DNA from: Ferroacidibacillus organovorans
GTDB taxonomy: Bacteria > Bacillota > Bacilli > Alicyclobacillales > SLC66
NCBI RefSeq assembly: GCF_001642725.1
Contig: NZ_LSUQ01000031.1
Coordinates: 1 to 32,855 of the forward strand
Direction: 5' to 3'
Length of the DNA stretch: 32,855 bases
Shown piece after piece: positions 32,090 through 32,855 of this stretch. Both the position numbers and the translations under genes were made by a program. Within the stretch, counting starts at the first letter, position 1. The number at the start of each line of letters is the position of its first letter. The notes under the pieces were generated by a model that was not told where the DNA came from, did not search any database, and saw only the letters and a program-made list of their open reading frames with translations.

Positions 32090-32728
32090 TTGAATGAGAA
32101 AAATAATGGTTCGCGTTTCTATCTACCGTTGAAACCTCCAACAGATAAGAATCTTTTGGAGGTTTCAAAAAAAGGATACGAGGACATGACAAACCAGGAA
32201 GCGAAGAATCTTTCTAGGTGGAAGGTTGACCATCTCTTTCCGGAGCGACTCTCTGTACTGATCGAGGTATGCGAATTCGACGATATTAAATTAGACTTCT
32301 CCATTAGATCTCTTGTTTACGTTTGGGAATGGTTCCTAAAGAATATGAGTTATGCGAATCGTACAGAAGAGGAAATCGGCGATGAAATACGTGTGCTTCC
32401 TGATCCCTTAAGGTCGGTAGTGAATATTGATCGCGTAAAGTTTGACGAAAAAACTTTCACCATGATCTACGATATATCAATTTACTACGGAGAGGTTGTC
32501 ATTCGGCATCATCCAGAGATTTATTGGGGTGTTCTCCTAAAGCGAAAGAGAGATTTCAACTATCACAAGACTGTTTTAATGAGTTCCAAACGTGACTTGA
32601 GTTTTAATACAATTAACATGGTGAATGTACTTGCAGGGAAGGCAAAAGATGGGAACCTAAACCGATTTGCCCTTTTGGATCACTACACTATGTACAGAGA
32701 AACGGGAGTATATGCGAAACTGGATTGA
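32090..32728 (+). CDS. Probable immunity protein for the RHS toxin tip
   Basis: 212 residues, soluble and charged, with no signal peptide. It starts 19 bases after the toxin stop, where immunity genes of polymorphic toxins sit. TTG 32090 is chosen because AAGGAG ends 8 bases before it; GTG 32081 overlaps that site. Visible features include a Trp/Phe-rich helix (FSIRSLVYVWEWFLKNM) and an alternating segment (FTMIYDISIYYGEVVIRHHPEIYWGVLL). I do not recognise the family, so the role rests on position. Composition is clearly AT-rich compared with the RHS body, like the toxin tip, suggesting both were gained together. Its stop overlaps a short frame that encodes a second tip remnant. Confidence 0.6.
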   Translation: MNEKNNGSRFYLPLKPPTDKNLLEVSKKGYEDMTNQEAKNLSRWKVDHLFPERLSVLIEVCEFDDIKLDFSIRSLVYVWEWFLKNMSYANRTEEEIGDEIRVLPDPLRSVVNIDRVKFDEKTFTMIYDISIYYGEVVIRHHPEIYWGVLLKRKRDFNYHKTVLMSSKRDLSFNTINMVNVLAGKAKDGNLNRFALLDHYTMYRETGVYAKLD

Positions 32729-32801
32729 CAATCCGACAATGCGGGTTAGCAGAGCTGCAAACGGCTTAATTGGCCCGAATACGCCAGTTGAGTCCGTATA
32801 A
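32712..32801 (+). pseudogene. Remnant of a second RHS toxin tip, cut by the edge repeat
   Basis: The frame from 32712 runs through DNPTMRVSRAANGLIGPNTP and stops at TAA 32799-32801. SRAANGLIGPNTPV parallels SDRTGKIGPNDPLK near the end of the RHS toxin (shared S, G, IGPN and P). The codons after ACG belong to the repeat, because the same bases occur in the left copy. This looks like the tail of an orphan toxin tip interrupted by a mobile-element end. The match is short, so it is only suggestive. Confidence 0.4.
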
Positions 32802-32854
32802 TTGGTGTAAATTCAGTAAACGCACTGGGTGACATAATGTAGAAGTGCCACCTC
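32784..32854. repeat. Right copy of the terminal inverted repeat (probable IS end)
   Basis: The reverse complement of the left-edge repeat (1-72). It starts at CCAGTTGAGTCC and reads outward as in the left copy. Differences include TT versus CC in the middle and an indel near the outer end, so these are two diverged copies, not one duplicated read. The sequence between them is unrelated on the inner side. Confidence 0.8.
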
Positions 32855-32855
32855 G

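Overview
The window looks like chromosomal DNA from a moderately GC-rich member of the Bacillales. The order cggR-gap-pgk-tpiA-gpmI-eno, followed by secG, rnr, smpB and ssrA, together with sigL and comER, is typical of Bacilli. Frequent GTG/TTG starts and the base composition would fit an Alicyclobacillaceae-like acidophile. That placement is an inference, because no 16S gene is present.

Left arm (1-2700, AT-richer): a 72-bp repeat at the edge, a small two-helix membrane protein, a LysE-type exporter divergent from a MerR-type regulator with a recognisable MerR-style promoter, and a tRNA-Arg(CCG) gene with promoter and terminator. Next come a YkuD L,D-transpeptidase, comER (minus strand) and sigL/rpoN.

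Core (6137-14390): a complete lower-glycolysis operon. It has a terminator from sigL, a 17-bp-spaced promoter, a near-textbook two-half-site CggR operator, then cggR-gap-pgk-tpiA-gpmI-eno with overlapping or very tight junctions. An MFS sugar-permease-like gene begins one base after the eno stop codon.

Middle (14447-25103): a GPH-type symporter and an opposing MFS exporter (3' ends overlapping by 95 bp), secG, a membrane-anchored left-handed beta-helix protein, RNase R with a long basic tail, a PfkB-family sugar kinase, ATP-dependent PEP carboxykinase (minus strand), smpB and the tmRNA gene. Carbon flux (glycolysis, PckA, fructokinase) and RNA/translation quality control (RNase R, SmpB, tmRNA) are therefore interleaved here.

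Right arm (25104-32855): the accessory part. A gene-poor stretch follows ssrA. It leads into a 2103-residue secreted RHS/YD-repeat polymorphic toxin with three inserted carbohydrate-binding-like modules and a C-terminal tip that looks like a PD-(D/E)xK nuclease toxin. A TTG-started gene for a probable immunity protein follows, then a short leftover of what looks like a second toxin tip. The window then ends in an inverted copy of the 72-bp repeat that opens it. The two outward-facing copies look like the ends of an insertion sequence, so the segment may be a contig or island bounded by IS copies.
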